Of a stretch of DNA of 64,000 nt, positions 41,768-52,492 are shown piece after piece. Source of the DNA: Filosporella fistucella (lineage: Eukaryota; Ascomycota; Leotiomycetes; Helotiales); the NCBI GenBank assembly GCA_030077755.1, contig JAQJZZ010000014.1, forward strand, positions 1,488,001 to 1,552,000, written 5' to 3'. The notes beneath the pieces were generated by a model, which was not told the DNA's origin, did not search any database, and worked only from the letters and a program-made list of their open reading frames with translations. A program made the translations under genes and the position numbers. The number at the start of each line of letters is the position of its first letter. Within the stretch, counting starts at the first letter, position 1.

Positions 41768-43177
41768 CTACAAGCTCCTCCAAACAGCGCCTGCAACAGG
41801 CATGTTGTTGTCATCATCCATAGCGTCGTCATTCATACTCTTGATCCACTCGGCCTCCATCCTCACCGCATCACTCTCAATCTTGATCATCAACGCTAGC
41901 TCTTGAAGCATACCTTTAACAAGCCCTTCACATCCATCAACGACAATTACCAAACTTGACCCTTCATCTAGAGTTCCGATATCTTTCAGTTGATTTCTCC
42001 ATATCTCCAATTTTCTGCCGAGAAACAAGCAATCATCTCTCCACCCACCCTCCAATTCTTCTAAGAACACAACTTCATCGCCATGCAGCCCATCACCACG
42101 TTCTCTCGCAACTAGGATTTCTTGGGTACGCCGCAACCATCTTTCAAATATCTTCACAGCTCTGGCATATTTCCCTCCTATATCTCCCAGATTCCAAATT
42201 CCAGTGATAACCTCATCCAGGATTTGAACCTTCTCATCTAAGCCCCACCCTGGAGTACCAAAATCTTGCCATTTTTTCAGCGCAGAGGCATTTATTTTGC
42301 CGGCCTCCGCAATCTCCAGCTGGATCAGTTCCTCGTTCTTATCAACCACAGAATAAAATCTGGCACCAAGCTTCCTCTTTGCACTTGCTTTCCATTCTCC
42401 TTCTACACGCGCGGCATCCTTGTGCAGGAGATGCAGTTGCAGCAGTTCATTTTGTAGCTTCGATGTCTCGGCTGAGATAGCTATGTTGGATGGAAGTTTG
42501 CTGGGTGATGGCGGAGCAAGAAATGAAGCGGGATGCGGTTTCGGAGCGAGATTCTTAGCTGGAGAGAAGTGTTGTTGAAGGGTTGAAAAGGCTGGCCGTC
42601 TTAATTGTTCCGCTGGGGTTTGTAGTTTTATTTCATTCGCAGCATTTCGGGAAGGTGGTGGCAGAGCAGTAGATGCGCTCAATAAGGTGGACGAAGATCT
42701 GGTGCGAGTATGGCTTGGAACTTTGGTACTTCCAGAAAGAGAACTTGCAGAAGCATTGCGAACATGTCGTGAAGTGGTGATAGGAGGTCTTGACCGATCT
42801 TTCTTGACCGGGTCTGCTTCTTGAGCTGGCGGGGTATTTTGTTTAGCGCTTGGCTGTCGATTTGAACCAGATCTGTGCAATCCACTGCTGGTTGGTTTGC
42901 TTATGTTCGCTCGTGGTGGAGGAGGACGCATGGAGGCATTGCTTATCACACTTCCTGTTGCACTCGGTGGGCGCACAGCTGGTGTTGTTGAGCTGCTTCG
43001 AGTATTTCGCGTAACAATAGGAGGCTTGGTAGGAAGTCTACTTGGAGACTGGCTGTTCCGTTCCCGTCGTAATGGGGCATTGTTTTCAGAGGGTTCACTG
43101 GCGGCTGATCGATCGTACCGAGATCCAAGATCCCCTGGTTTGCGGAGAGATCGCGTTCTCGAAGGAATTGAGGTCAT
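41768..43177 (-). CDS. Disordered N-terminus plus helical C-terminus, unrecognised fungal protein
   Basis: A single-exon 469-residue protein. Residues 1-240 are basic, Ser/Pro/Arg-rich and disordered (MTSIPSRTRSLRKPGDLGSR; RHVRNASASSLSGSTKVPSH). From about 255 the sequence is helical and coiled: KLQNELLQLHLLHKDAARVE, GEWKASAKRKLGARFYSVVD, KWQDFGTPGWGLDEKVQILD, KYARAVKIFERWLRRTQEIL and a last helix ALMIKIESDAVRMEAEWIKS. A basic disordered head followed by a coiled coil is the layout of microtubule-binding augmin subunit HAUS8, but I see no diagnostic motif and this is only a suggestion. The start ATG at 43177 has a good context (caccATGA); the frame upstream has no ATG. Confidence 0.65.
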   Translation of the reverse strand: MTSIPSRTRSLRKPGDLGSRYDRSAASEPSENNAPLRRERNSQSPSRLPTKPPIVTRNTRSSSTTPAVRPPSATGSVISNASMRPPPPRANISKPTSSGLHRSGSNRQPSAKQNTPPAQEADPVKKDRSRPPITTSRHVRNASASSLSGSTKVPSHTRTRSSSTLLSASTALPPPSRNAANEIKLQTPAEQLRRPAFSTLQQHFSPAKNLAPKPHPASFLAPPSPSKLPSNIAISAETSKLQNELLQLHLLHKDAARVEGEWKASAKRKLGARFYSVVDKNEELIQLEIAEAGKINASALKKWQDFGTPGWGLDEKVQILDEVITGIWNLGDIGGKYARAVKIFERWLRRTQEILVARERGDGLHGDEVVFLEELEGGWRDDCLFLGRKLEIWRNQLKDIGTLDEGSSLVIVVDGCEGLVKGMLQELALMIKIESDAVRMEAEWIKSMNDDAMDDDNNMPVAGAVWRSL

Positions 43178-44779
43178 GGTGTTGATTGTTGTTTTTGGGA
43201 GCGCAAACAATGCAAACCTACGCGTACCCGAGCGTAGGTAACGAGTAGGTACCTAACGAGTAAGGGCAGTGCTCAGCTTCAGGGATTCGGCAGCACTGGA
43301 GATTTGGGGAGGTGATACTGGTACCTAGGTACCCAGGCCAGGCCAGGCCAGGTAGGAGTAGGCGCAATGTCTACGGCAACCTGGAAGTGACAAACAGACC
43401 ACCTCTCCAACAAACAAATATTATTCTTAAAACAAGCTGCTATCCTCAATATTGAGCGGTCCACATTGCATTGTTTTACCATTATGGACTCATGAGAAAT
43501 CACTCTCGGTGGATGATGCACACTGACATGGGCTCTAGGAACCGAATCTATTATTGAATGCATGATTCAGCTTGCGACAGGATTCGGCATCCGCTGCCGT
43601 CGGAGTTCAAAATGAGAGCATTCCACGCACCCAAAACTCAAACCTTGCGACGATCCGCCCGCAATGTCATGGCTTGTTTGGACGATGTGGTTCTGGAGGG
43701 GCAAATTCATGATCAGCTCCCCTGATACGGTCTTTATCTGCCCCCTTCATGGACGGTAATTATGGCACTCCAAGATTTCCTCAATCAACACCAACCCGGA
43801 CATCGAGAGGTTGTACGAGCTCGCCACGTCGAGTTAATCATTGCTGAACGGCAATGTGCTGGTAGTCTGCTATGCTGTCACCCTCTGTAATTTTGTTTCG
43901 ACATGTTCCAGGACTGGCAGAGGAGCCAACAAATGAAAACCCCAACTTCAGACGCATGAATTGCTGACGACAAGGAAGACGATGCTGGGATGGATCGAGT
44001 TAACGGCGTGGACGTGGATCCTCGAGAAGAGAGTATGGAAAAGGAAGAGAAGTGGAAAGAAAAGGAAAGGAAAATAGGAGAGCTTTGAATTCGTAAAGTG
44101 ATGGAGTTAGTGTTGGAGGCGAGTGTTGCAGAGGGAGTAGCGATTAGGAGTCATATTTCGCTATCGGAGTTCTGATTCGGTAAGTGTATCTATCTATTCC
44201 GCTGTCCAGTACTGTCTTTATTTCCGTATGCCACGGTATGTCCAATACTCGGATGTAATGTTCATGGATATTTCTCACGGTCTTGTGGATTGGTGTGGAT
44301 GTGTGGAAGCCGGCTGTGTGTTGGCAATGCCTGTCAGATATAAGGTACCAAACACTTACCCTCGATACCTCACCTGGACACCTACTTGGCTCTGTGCCTG
44401 AGTCCAAGCCCGAGCATGCCATGGTTGTCAGCTCACGTTTCATCGCTCTACCTCCGTATCGTGAGGTGCCTGCGCTGGGTTGTCCCCTGAATAAAGTAGT
44501 TCTATTAAACATCAGAAGAAAAAACCCGCCCGCAGAGATTGGAAGTCGCATCTCATCCAGAAGCCCCGCCAACTCAAACCACAAAAACCTCGCTCCATAT
44601 TCTCATTACATTAAATTCTCCTACATTACCTTACCTTACCATATTGTGGATCTGGGGTCAGGGACAAGGCTACCACAGCCAATTCCATGTTACAGTCATG
44701 ATTTGATTTCATTTGCGCATTTTCTGCCCTTATTTATTCTGTCATTACCTCTGTTCTTCCCGCTGCTTCAGTCAAAAAA
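43178..44779. promoter_or_regulatory. Divergent intergenic region
   Basis: About 1.6 kb between divergent starts of two disordered-protein genes. It includes a GGCCA repeat and a polypurine tract (44035-44075). The last 200 nt before 44780 are pyrimidine-rich, typical of a fungal leader. Confidence 0.45.
43319..43355. repeat. GGTACC palindrome and GGCCA tandem repeat
   Basis: ggtacctaggtacc is a perfect inverted repeat, followed directly by several ggcca units. Confidence 0.75.
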
Positions 44780-46168
44780 ATGTTATCGAATTTCCCGGCG
44801 ACACCTGGTCGAGGCAGGTCACGGTTTTCGAAGGTTCTGCCAATACCACCTCAAGAGAATTCTGCTACTCCTATTGTTGATAAATCGCCAGCATTGACCC
44901 CGACTTTCGATCTTTCACCACTCCCACCTCTTCCAAAAGAGGCCATGGCGTCCACGATGTCAATCCCCCGCCGGCCAGTCCCAAATCCAAAGAGAGAGCC
45001 TTCAATTGCAAGTGTGTCGTCAATATATAGCGACAGTCCTGCGTTGTCCCGCCGATTGTCAGATAGCAGTGGCTACAATACAAAGGACTCCTTGAGCGGG
45101 GGTGATTCAGAGGCAGGGCCAACCCCCCCGCTGCCACCTAAGGACGAACAAAGTCGAGATATTCGTCCCAAAACCGCAAACAACATTTTAGACAGTCCTA
45201 TTGGCTTCAATCACTCTCCTCCGCGGACAGAGATCTGGCGACGACGTTCAGTCAAGAGTGAGAGGAGCATTGTGATTTCAGATCTTCCATTGAAAAAGAG
45301 CAACGGTTCTACGGCGAGCCCACCAAGAAAGCAAGAGCCACCGGCAGACCGTCCCCTTCCTCGTTCCATCACAGGCAGAAAGCCCGTTCCTGCTCGCCCA
45401 GCTCCTGCGCAGCCAGAAGGAATGGGAAATAAGTTGGCGAAGCTCGAGACGAAGTTCAGGAAGAAGAGCCCTACAGAGAGCTCGCCCAACCATGAAGGTC
45501 CCGTACAGCCGTATCCAGCCTTTCAACGGTTGCCAACACCTGAATATCTAAAGGCGGATCAGAAGCAACCTTCTTCGCCCCAGGTTGTGTCTCCTTTCAC
45601 ACCACCGGACGAGACAGCTCCAGAACTACCTCGCAAGTCCGAATCTCGTAGCACGACCACGACTGCCGTTCAACCTAGCATGTCCCTCTCGATTGAGCCT
45701 CCAAACCTTCTTGCTGTACACTCTCGAGAGCCAAGTGAGACGCTGACCATTGTTTCGGAACCCCAAGAGCGTCGTTCTCCTCAACCACAAAAGGCGTTCA
45801 CCGCTCGATTGCTCACCCCACAACCGTCACCCGACAAGACCTCACCACCCGCGCTTCGTTCTCCAACAAACCCTCTTCATTTCCCTAGTCAACAAAAACG
45901 TTATCCTCCAGGAACGATTGTGGCCGGACCTGCGCTAGACATTCTGCATTACGAATGCTACCAAAATCACAAATTCATGCGACCAACGAGAAACACACAA
46001 TGTCCGGTTGGATGCATGATCTGTACCAAAAAAGACACAGATACGAGATGGAGATGTACATGGTGTTGCCTTTCGGCTTGCGGCAGGTGCATGCAAGTTC
46101 TGACTTCTGTGCCAGGGAAAGACCTCAGACTTGCAATGGAGAGAATTGAAGGACTGAAAAGCCGCTGA
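44780..46168 (+). CDS. Proline-rich protein with C-terminal cysteine cluster
   Basis: A single-exon 462-residue protein of unknown function. Residues 1-370 are low-complexity and rich in Pro, Ser and Arg, with several PxxP stretches (LSPLPPLPKEA, GPTPPLPPKDEQ, RPLPRSITGRKPVPARPAPA) that could bind SH3 domains. The last 90 residues hold a compact conserved-looking domain: FPSQQKRYPPGTIVAGPALD, ILHYECYQNHKFMRPTRNTQ, CPVGCMICTKKDTDTRWRCT, WCCLSACGRCMQVL. Cysteines are arranged C-x(15)-C-x(3)-C-x(2)-C-x(10)-C-x(2)-CC-x(3)-C-x(2)-C, suggesting a two-zinc or similar metal-binding fold. The start ATG follows a pyrimidine-rich leader ending caaaaaaATG. No introns are needed. Confidence 0.7.
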   Translation: MLSNFPATPGRGRSRFSKVLPIPPQENSATPIVDKSPALTPTFDLSPLPPLPKEAMASTMSIPRRPVPNPKREPSIASVSSIYSDSPALSRRLSDSSGYNTKDSLSGGDSEAGPTPPLPPKDEQSRDIRPKTANNILDSPIGFNHSPPRTEIWRRRSVKSERSIVISDLPLKKSNGSTASPPRKQEPPADRPLPRSITGRKPVPARPAPAQPEGMGNKLAKLETKFRKKSPTESSPNHEGPVQPYPAFQRLPTPEYLKADQKQPSSPQVVSPFTPPDETAPELPRKSESRSTTTTAVQPSMSLSIEPPNLLAVHSREPSETLTIVSEPQERRSPQPQKAFTARLLTPQPSPDKTSPPALRSPTNPLHFPSQQKRYPPGTIVAGPALDILHYECYQNHKFMRPTRNTQCPVGCMICTKKDTDTRWRCTWCCLSACGRCMQVLTSVPGKDLRLAMERIEGLKSR

Positions 46169-47224
46169 TCTCAATGGTGGAAGACATGGTTAAAGATTGA
46201 TTCCCCCCCTGCAAGGATGAAATGGCGTTTATGGATGGCTATCAAGACCATGGGTTCTGCGCTTAGACTGGGCTTGCTTGCGCTCTGGATGGGCTTTTAT
46301 GATTCGACGAGCTGTGATGAAGTTTGTAGATACGGTTACACTGGGGACGGCTTTACTAGATTGAGCTTGGTCGAATTTGATCGGATACTAGCCATGGTTT
46401 ATAGAATCATGAAATGAATTCCCTCATAGAAACCTGTTTTACGATGTATTACACACCATGTGATGTTTGCAAATAGAGATCCTCGCTTCGTGAGTCCACC
46501 CCTTTTCAATCCTGGGCGTGGGCGCGTGTACACTCGAGGCGAAGAAGGGAAGTTCTCAGGCGGCAACAATCCATCGCTCCTTCCTGCGAACGCTATTTTA
46601 CTCTGCATAACATTCATTTCCTGCAGGCTACACATGGTGCGTCTTGAGGTTGTTGGAAGCTGAGGTGAGACGCTCAGTACGTGGACGACTGAGAGCCCAA
46701 CAATGGAGACTTGATATTGAGGCGTTGTGGATGGTGAATTATTCATAGCACTCGGGGCTGATGTAAAAAGGAAAAAAAAACCAAAGCAGAAAGAGTCTTC
46801 TATGGTATCGGATTTGCACAAAGATCCTAGGGATCATGTCAACTGGGAAAATCTATCTACTGACATTTTGGTGAACCCCTTATAGAATCAAAGCCCTTCG
46901 TTGTGGCCCTCGCCGAATGGTTTTGAGGGCAAAACCGAGGCTATATGGCTAGAAAGACCGATCCTTTTATTTTTATTCTATATAGATCGTATGGAAATGA
47001 ATCATACACAACAGAAATTCAAGCCTGTAGTCCCACATTGCACAGTGGCGACTGAATTGTCTCCCAATCTTCAAAGGATCAACATTACTTTATTCATTTT
47101 GAGACTCTATAAACACCGAGTCGAGATGATATTTGACACGCTTAATTCAATCATAACCAATTCGTAACTCATGAATAGCAGTTGGAACTCCGGACTGGAG
47201 CAAGCTTGCAGAGGTCTCCGAACC
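46169..47224. other. Convergent intergenic region
   Basis: Between the 3' ends of the Pro-rich gene and the beta-glucosidase gene. Short frames only; no gene is supported. Confidence 0.5.
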
Positions 47225-50200
47225 TTACAAAGTCTGGCTCAATAGCAACTTCCTTGAGCTGGAGCCAACATACACAGTTTTGGGCTCATTAGTAATGACC
47301 CAATTTTGCGAAGTAGTGTCCCAGTTACTCAAATCTCGCCGTGTAATATCAGCAGTGAACATAGCCGATCCCCCCACATCAATACTGAGACGTTCGAACC
47401 CTCTGAGGACCACTTTTGGGTTATTGGGGCCTCCCAGAGAGATGTAAAGCTGTGGAACTTCTTCTCCAGGAAGAGAGCCTGTGTTTGTGATGTTCGCTGT
47501 AATTGTATACAACACATCGTAGAGTTGAGGATTTCCGCCCGGTGCTCCTCCTGCCCCAAGGAGTGGTTGAGGGGAGCCATTCAAGGCATTGGGAGGGAGG
47601 AATTGATCGGCCGTCTGGCCATAATTTGGGTCTGCAGATGCGGTCGCTGCGTCCGTAGAATTGAGGTATGGGTAGATGTACTGCCAAATATGGGGAAAGC
47701 TTCCATTTGGGAACAAATAGTCCGCCAGATTAGTTGAGAAATTTCCCAGTACAGGAGCGGCTGCAGTGGTGCCCGTCGTTGGAGTATAGGCGCTAACATT
47801 TCTTCTTGTGACAGTTAGGTCCGCATACTCGAATGTGGTATATGAGAGACCGAAGCCAAACTCATAGATTGGTGTCACATTCGCGCGATCCAAAGCTCTA
47901 TAGTCTATGAAGACACCTTCCACAAAATTGTCTTGTGGTGCACCTTCTCCGTTATTGGGCGTGTATAGAACATCAGCTCCATAGCTCTCTCTTGTTGGAC
48001 CCCATGTGAAGGGAGTACGGGCAGCTGGATTGACTCTCCCGTATAAAACATCAGTAATAGAATTTCCACTCTCCTGTCCAGGTACTCCTGCCCAAAGAAT
48101 TGCAGTTACATTTGGATTGTTGTACCATTCTGTCAAGAGAGTCGGACCAGTAGAATGAATAACGACAATGGTGTTATTGCAGATCGCTGACACGTTTTTG
48201 ATCAAATCGTCTCCAGAATGCCATAGTGTGAGGTTTTGTCGGTCACCTTCATTGCCATCAACATTGATATATCCTTCACCTGAATTGGCATTGACAAAAA
48301 CAATTGTCGTAGCATCAGCTTGAGATACCAATGCCCGGATCTGAGAGGTTGCGTAATTGTCAAGAATACTCTCAAATCTTGAACCATCTGCAAGGGCTTG
48401 ATTTTGTAGAGCAGTGGCGGGAGTAACCACTGTGTGTATATTAGTATGCAATTTTTATCATGATTCTGGTCGTAACAGATAGGCGGATCCATCCTTCTAT
48501 CCTCCATTTCAAGGCTCTACCTCGTACACTAGGTGGTATTTCACTTACGGTATGAGAAGTCTGCACTGCCTGAACCCCAAGCCATGCCAAGTGTACCATT
48601 GTCACATCCTCTGTCAGGGCAGCTGTTTTCTATCGAAAAATTATTAGATGAGCTTTTTGACCATATGAGTCGTACGTACCGCCGTTGATGTTCGGCCCTG
48701 CATCCTCTCCAATGACAGCAACGAATTTTGGTCTTGAGAGAGGCAAGGTATTGTTAATATTTTTCAAAAGGACTGTAGCACGGGCCCCGATTTCTCGAGC
48801 CAATCTTCCATGAGAACCCCGCACATCAACATGGAAATTGACTTGTTGAATATTTGCTCCAACTGAAGCGTGGAGGGGACCGAACGTATTCTTCGTCCAG
48901 GAATCGAAGTTGATGGGAGGCTCGTTCAAGGTGAGTCCAACTTTGAAATAAGCAGACATGATTCGCATAGCCATGTCGTCTAATCTGAATTTAGAAACGG
49001 TACCGTTAAGCACGGCGAGGGTCAAGTTGGTGCCCCAGTAGCTCAATCCTGTATTGAAAGAAGTGTCACCTGGCATAGTCATGTCAAGACCAGCAGCCGC
49101 CGACGCCGCTCCGGTATGCTGAGCCTGCCAATCACTCATAACAAATCCCTGGAAACCAAGTTCGTCCTTCAAAATGTTGTTGAGGAGTTTACTATTCTGG
49201 CAACCGTATGAGTTGTTGATCTGGTTGTAGGAACACATGATAGATCCAACTCCTGCTCTGACGGCATCAGCAAAAGGCCAGAGGTAAAGCTCGTGCATAG
49301 TAACGTCATCTACGTTAGAGGAAAGGGACTCTGTGATGTTGTAGCCGTATCCAATTGCTTCGGGAGCTTGTCTGAAATGTTCCTGGGTCGATGTAAGTAC
49401 GATGGTATGGATAAGTGGAGATAACCTACTTGCTCATTGACAATGAAATGTTTCGCACAGGCGATAATACCTGCATCTTGTGTGCCCTTGATTGTCTCCG
49501 CAATAGCCACGCCCGTAAGGTATGGATCTGGGGAGAATCCCTCCCAATTTCTACCACCCGCTGGTGCACGACCCACTGCGAGGAATATAATTAGCTCTGT
49601 CTTAATACTTACGAGTGCCTGCAATATTTCTCTGTCCGGATTCGAATCTCGTTCTACTCATCAACTCCTCCTGAGGTATCCGAGAAGCCAACTTATACGG
49701 ATCAAGGCAGATGTGTGGGAGACCTCTATGGAAGAGAGTGGAAGGACGACCAAAGGATAAACGTAATGGGGTATCTTACAAGGTCCAGCAACGGGCCCGA
49801 GTTGAACGGTAACACCTTTTGCCTTATGCTCTGCTCCCATTGCATAGCCCCGAGCGTAGAACAGCCCACGATCAAAAGTTGCGGCGACCGTTTGCCCCGA
49901 AGAAAATACAGTAGCATAGTCGGCAAATCTTATGCCAACTGGACTATCTTGCATACACAAAGATCTCAAGCCTAACCTGGGAATTGCGCCGACTTGGCCA
50001 ACACATTGTTCACCCTCCCAGCCCACGCCTGTGGTGAGGTTGACTTTCTCTAACAAGGTCATTTGAGAAACGAACTCTCGAGCCTTGATATAGGCGTCTG
50101 CCCATTCTCCTTGCCCAGTCATCCATGGCGATGGATAGAATGGGGGTGAAGTTGGTAACGCGGTGCTATTCGGATAAAGCTGTTTCGAAGTCAACAACGA

Positions 50201-50458
50201 GTCCTTGCCAGCGAGATGGTAGGCAAAAGCCATGATGATTTCTTTCCAGTAACGCATTTCATATTAGAAGAAGTAGAGATTCGGAAACTTTTACAAGCCC
50301 ACAAAAGCCAGGGATCAAACTTGTAAGAATATTTTTTTCGAAGATTGAATGCATGTGGTTGATACACCGAATGGGATTTCGATTCTTACCTGTCGTGGGG
50401 TGATAGCATTGGCTGTGCCAGCGACAGCGGCTGACAGGGCAACGATCAACAGCATCAT
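47225..50458 (-). CDS. Secreted GH3 beta-glucosidase (BGL1 type)
   Basis: Splits cellobiose and other beta-glucosides outside the cell. Inferred exons are 50458-50390 (signal peptide [23 protein letters not shown]), about 50179 or 50203 to 49780, 49575-49430, 49382-48680, 48629-48549 and 48429-47225; about 867-875 residues, normal for this type. Motifs are [102 protein letters not shown], and [20 protein letters not shown] where Asp of SDW is the nucleophile. The C-terminal (alpha/beta)6 sandwich and a fibronectin-III-like domain ([34 protein letters not shown]) follow. The acceptor of intron 1 is not certain. A TATA-like box lies about 95 nt upstream. Confidence 0.94.
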
Positions 50459-52492
50459 AGACGATTATATTCCCAACACAAAAGCCGGAGATTTGGTACA
50501 AGCTCAACGACAAGAATAATATAGACCTATTTTTGGGCGATGAGGGACAGAGCTATATATGTAGCCCCGAGGATTCCTGGGCGCTTGACAGCCTTTTGTC
50601 ATGGCCATTTTTAAGAGCTTTCTTACCTACCCTGTTCATGTAGGTCATGGTATTGATTAGTTTCCCCAAACATTCGCGGCTCCATCCCGTCTAGTCCGTC
50701 TAGTTTGTCTAGTCTGGAGATCAACACAGGCCGTCACTGATTACAGTAATCTGTTACCATAGACTTATGGCCGCCCAGCCTGCCAAAACCGAGTTTTCGT
50801 CGTTTGCTAAGCTAAAGCCCGATACTCTCTTGATATTGAGGGGTACTCCCCTATAGTAAAAGTATGAGGAGAAGCTGGAAGCTCTACCCGATGTTGAAGT
50901 TCGAGGTTGACGCTTACCAGCCGTTACGAATCTGAAAAGCGAAGGTGAGGCAAAATTGTCTACCTAAGCATAGCTCTTCAAAATGTCAGACACCATCCAA
51001 TATCCAAGACTCTCGAATTCAAAAAGCGCAGCCTGTTCCTGAAAGCTGCTGAACCGTCAGTCCCATAGTCTACCTATTGCTCAAGAAATCCCCACAGCTC
51101 GTGTACCCTTATCTTTCCCGCCCCAAATCCAACGTTGATTCTCTTCTAGTACCAAAAAAGCCTCACTTTCTGATTTCTAAAGTTCCGATCGACTAAGGCA
51201 GGGATGGGGTCTTTCCACCCCAGAATCAAAGCAAAGTTTTCCACCACAAGTTCGCTAAACGTCATTTATGCACCCCATCTGTGGCCGTGTTATGGTTGTG
51301 GAGCTTCGTCCGTTCAACCTCGACACCCAATGATTTCCAATTCAGCATTGTATACTGTGAGGAAGCGGACGTGCAAGTGATTGAAATTCCTATATCTGCA
51401 TCAGCTATCAACAACTGTAAAGCAAGTTCATTATGTGAGGCTGCCCCAAGCATATCCTAGTGTGTATCTCATCTCAATTTATCGCAGAGAACTCTTGAAA
51501 TCTAACGCTCTTCATAGATTTTTTCCCCTACACCAAGTCAGCCGCAACATGAGTGTCTTCTAATGGACGGTGAAAATTTGCCTTTGAGGGCTACGTATGC
51601 TCCTGAAGATAGTACCTCTGTCCAAGGCTCTAGTTATCAAGATTACCGTTACCCCGGCTGTATTTGAAATCTTGATCGCGTTCCGGATGCTAAATGCACA
51701 TATGCTCTTTTAGCTGGGTAAGTTTCGGCAACATAGCGAGGATGGTTTCGTACAGCCAAGGAGGGCAGTACCTCTGTAAGCCTTTCCTTTAGCTTCATCA
51801 TAAACTTGTGGATTTGGATCGTCAAGTATCTTGCAGAATACCTTCAAACGTTCAAGATCAACGGGTACAGACCGAGACGTCCCGATCAGAACTCAATAAC
51901 ATGTTCTTCACGGTTTGTATTCCAGAGGGTGTTTTAAATCTACATCTTATGATTTATTCACTTCAATAGGATCGATTTAAAATGCCGAAATCCTGACTCT
52001 AGAAATTGCATCAAGCTTACATGCGGGGATGATGATGACCCCGCGTTCAATTGCCTCTTCCAAGAAAATCCTTCACTTCTCCACGTAGCTCAGTCGATTT
52101 TCACTAACCCATCCGCTTTCCGCGCCATGAGTGCCCAAAGTCTCTTTCGTGCCGTCCGGATCTCATACTACCTCTGTCGGGCCGACTAAATGCAAGAGGC
52201 CCGAAATAATGACAGAATGGATTGCTCCGCATCTTGTATAGGTGATCTATCTAACAACAAGCAAACAGTCAGTCTATGGGCTAACCCTGGCCCCAAATCA
52301 GACCCCATCTCTCAAAATACATATTGATTGAACAGTTCATATTATCTTGCTTCAATCGCTAACAATTCAAAGGGTACCTACAAGTATCCTTGGTATTTCA
52401 TTACATTTCACCAATTATGCTCCTTCCTACAACTCTTCGTTGGTTTGGTTCTTATACACAGCTCTTACTTTGACTACCGCTCCTTTCCTTTT
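50459..52492. other. 2-kb intergenic region
   Basis: Upstream of the beta-glucosidase and downstream of ERG24. Only short chance frames; no repeats or transposon remnants that I could recognise. Confidence 0.5.
50551..50560 (-). promoter_or_regulatory. TATA-like box of beta-glucosidase gene
   Basis: The minus strand reads ATATATAGCT about 95 nt before the start codon, a plausible TATA distance. Confidence 0.45.

Noticed and set aside
49600..49700. B-box-like GATTCGAATCC suggesting a tRNA
   Set aside because: No pairing acceptor or D arm around it; lies inside a GH3 intron.
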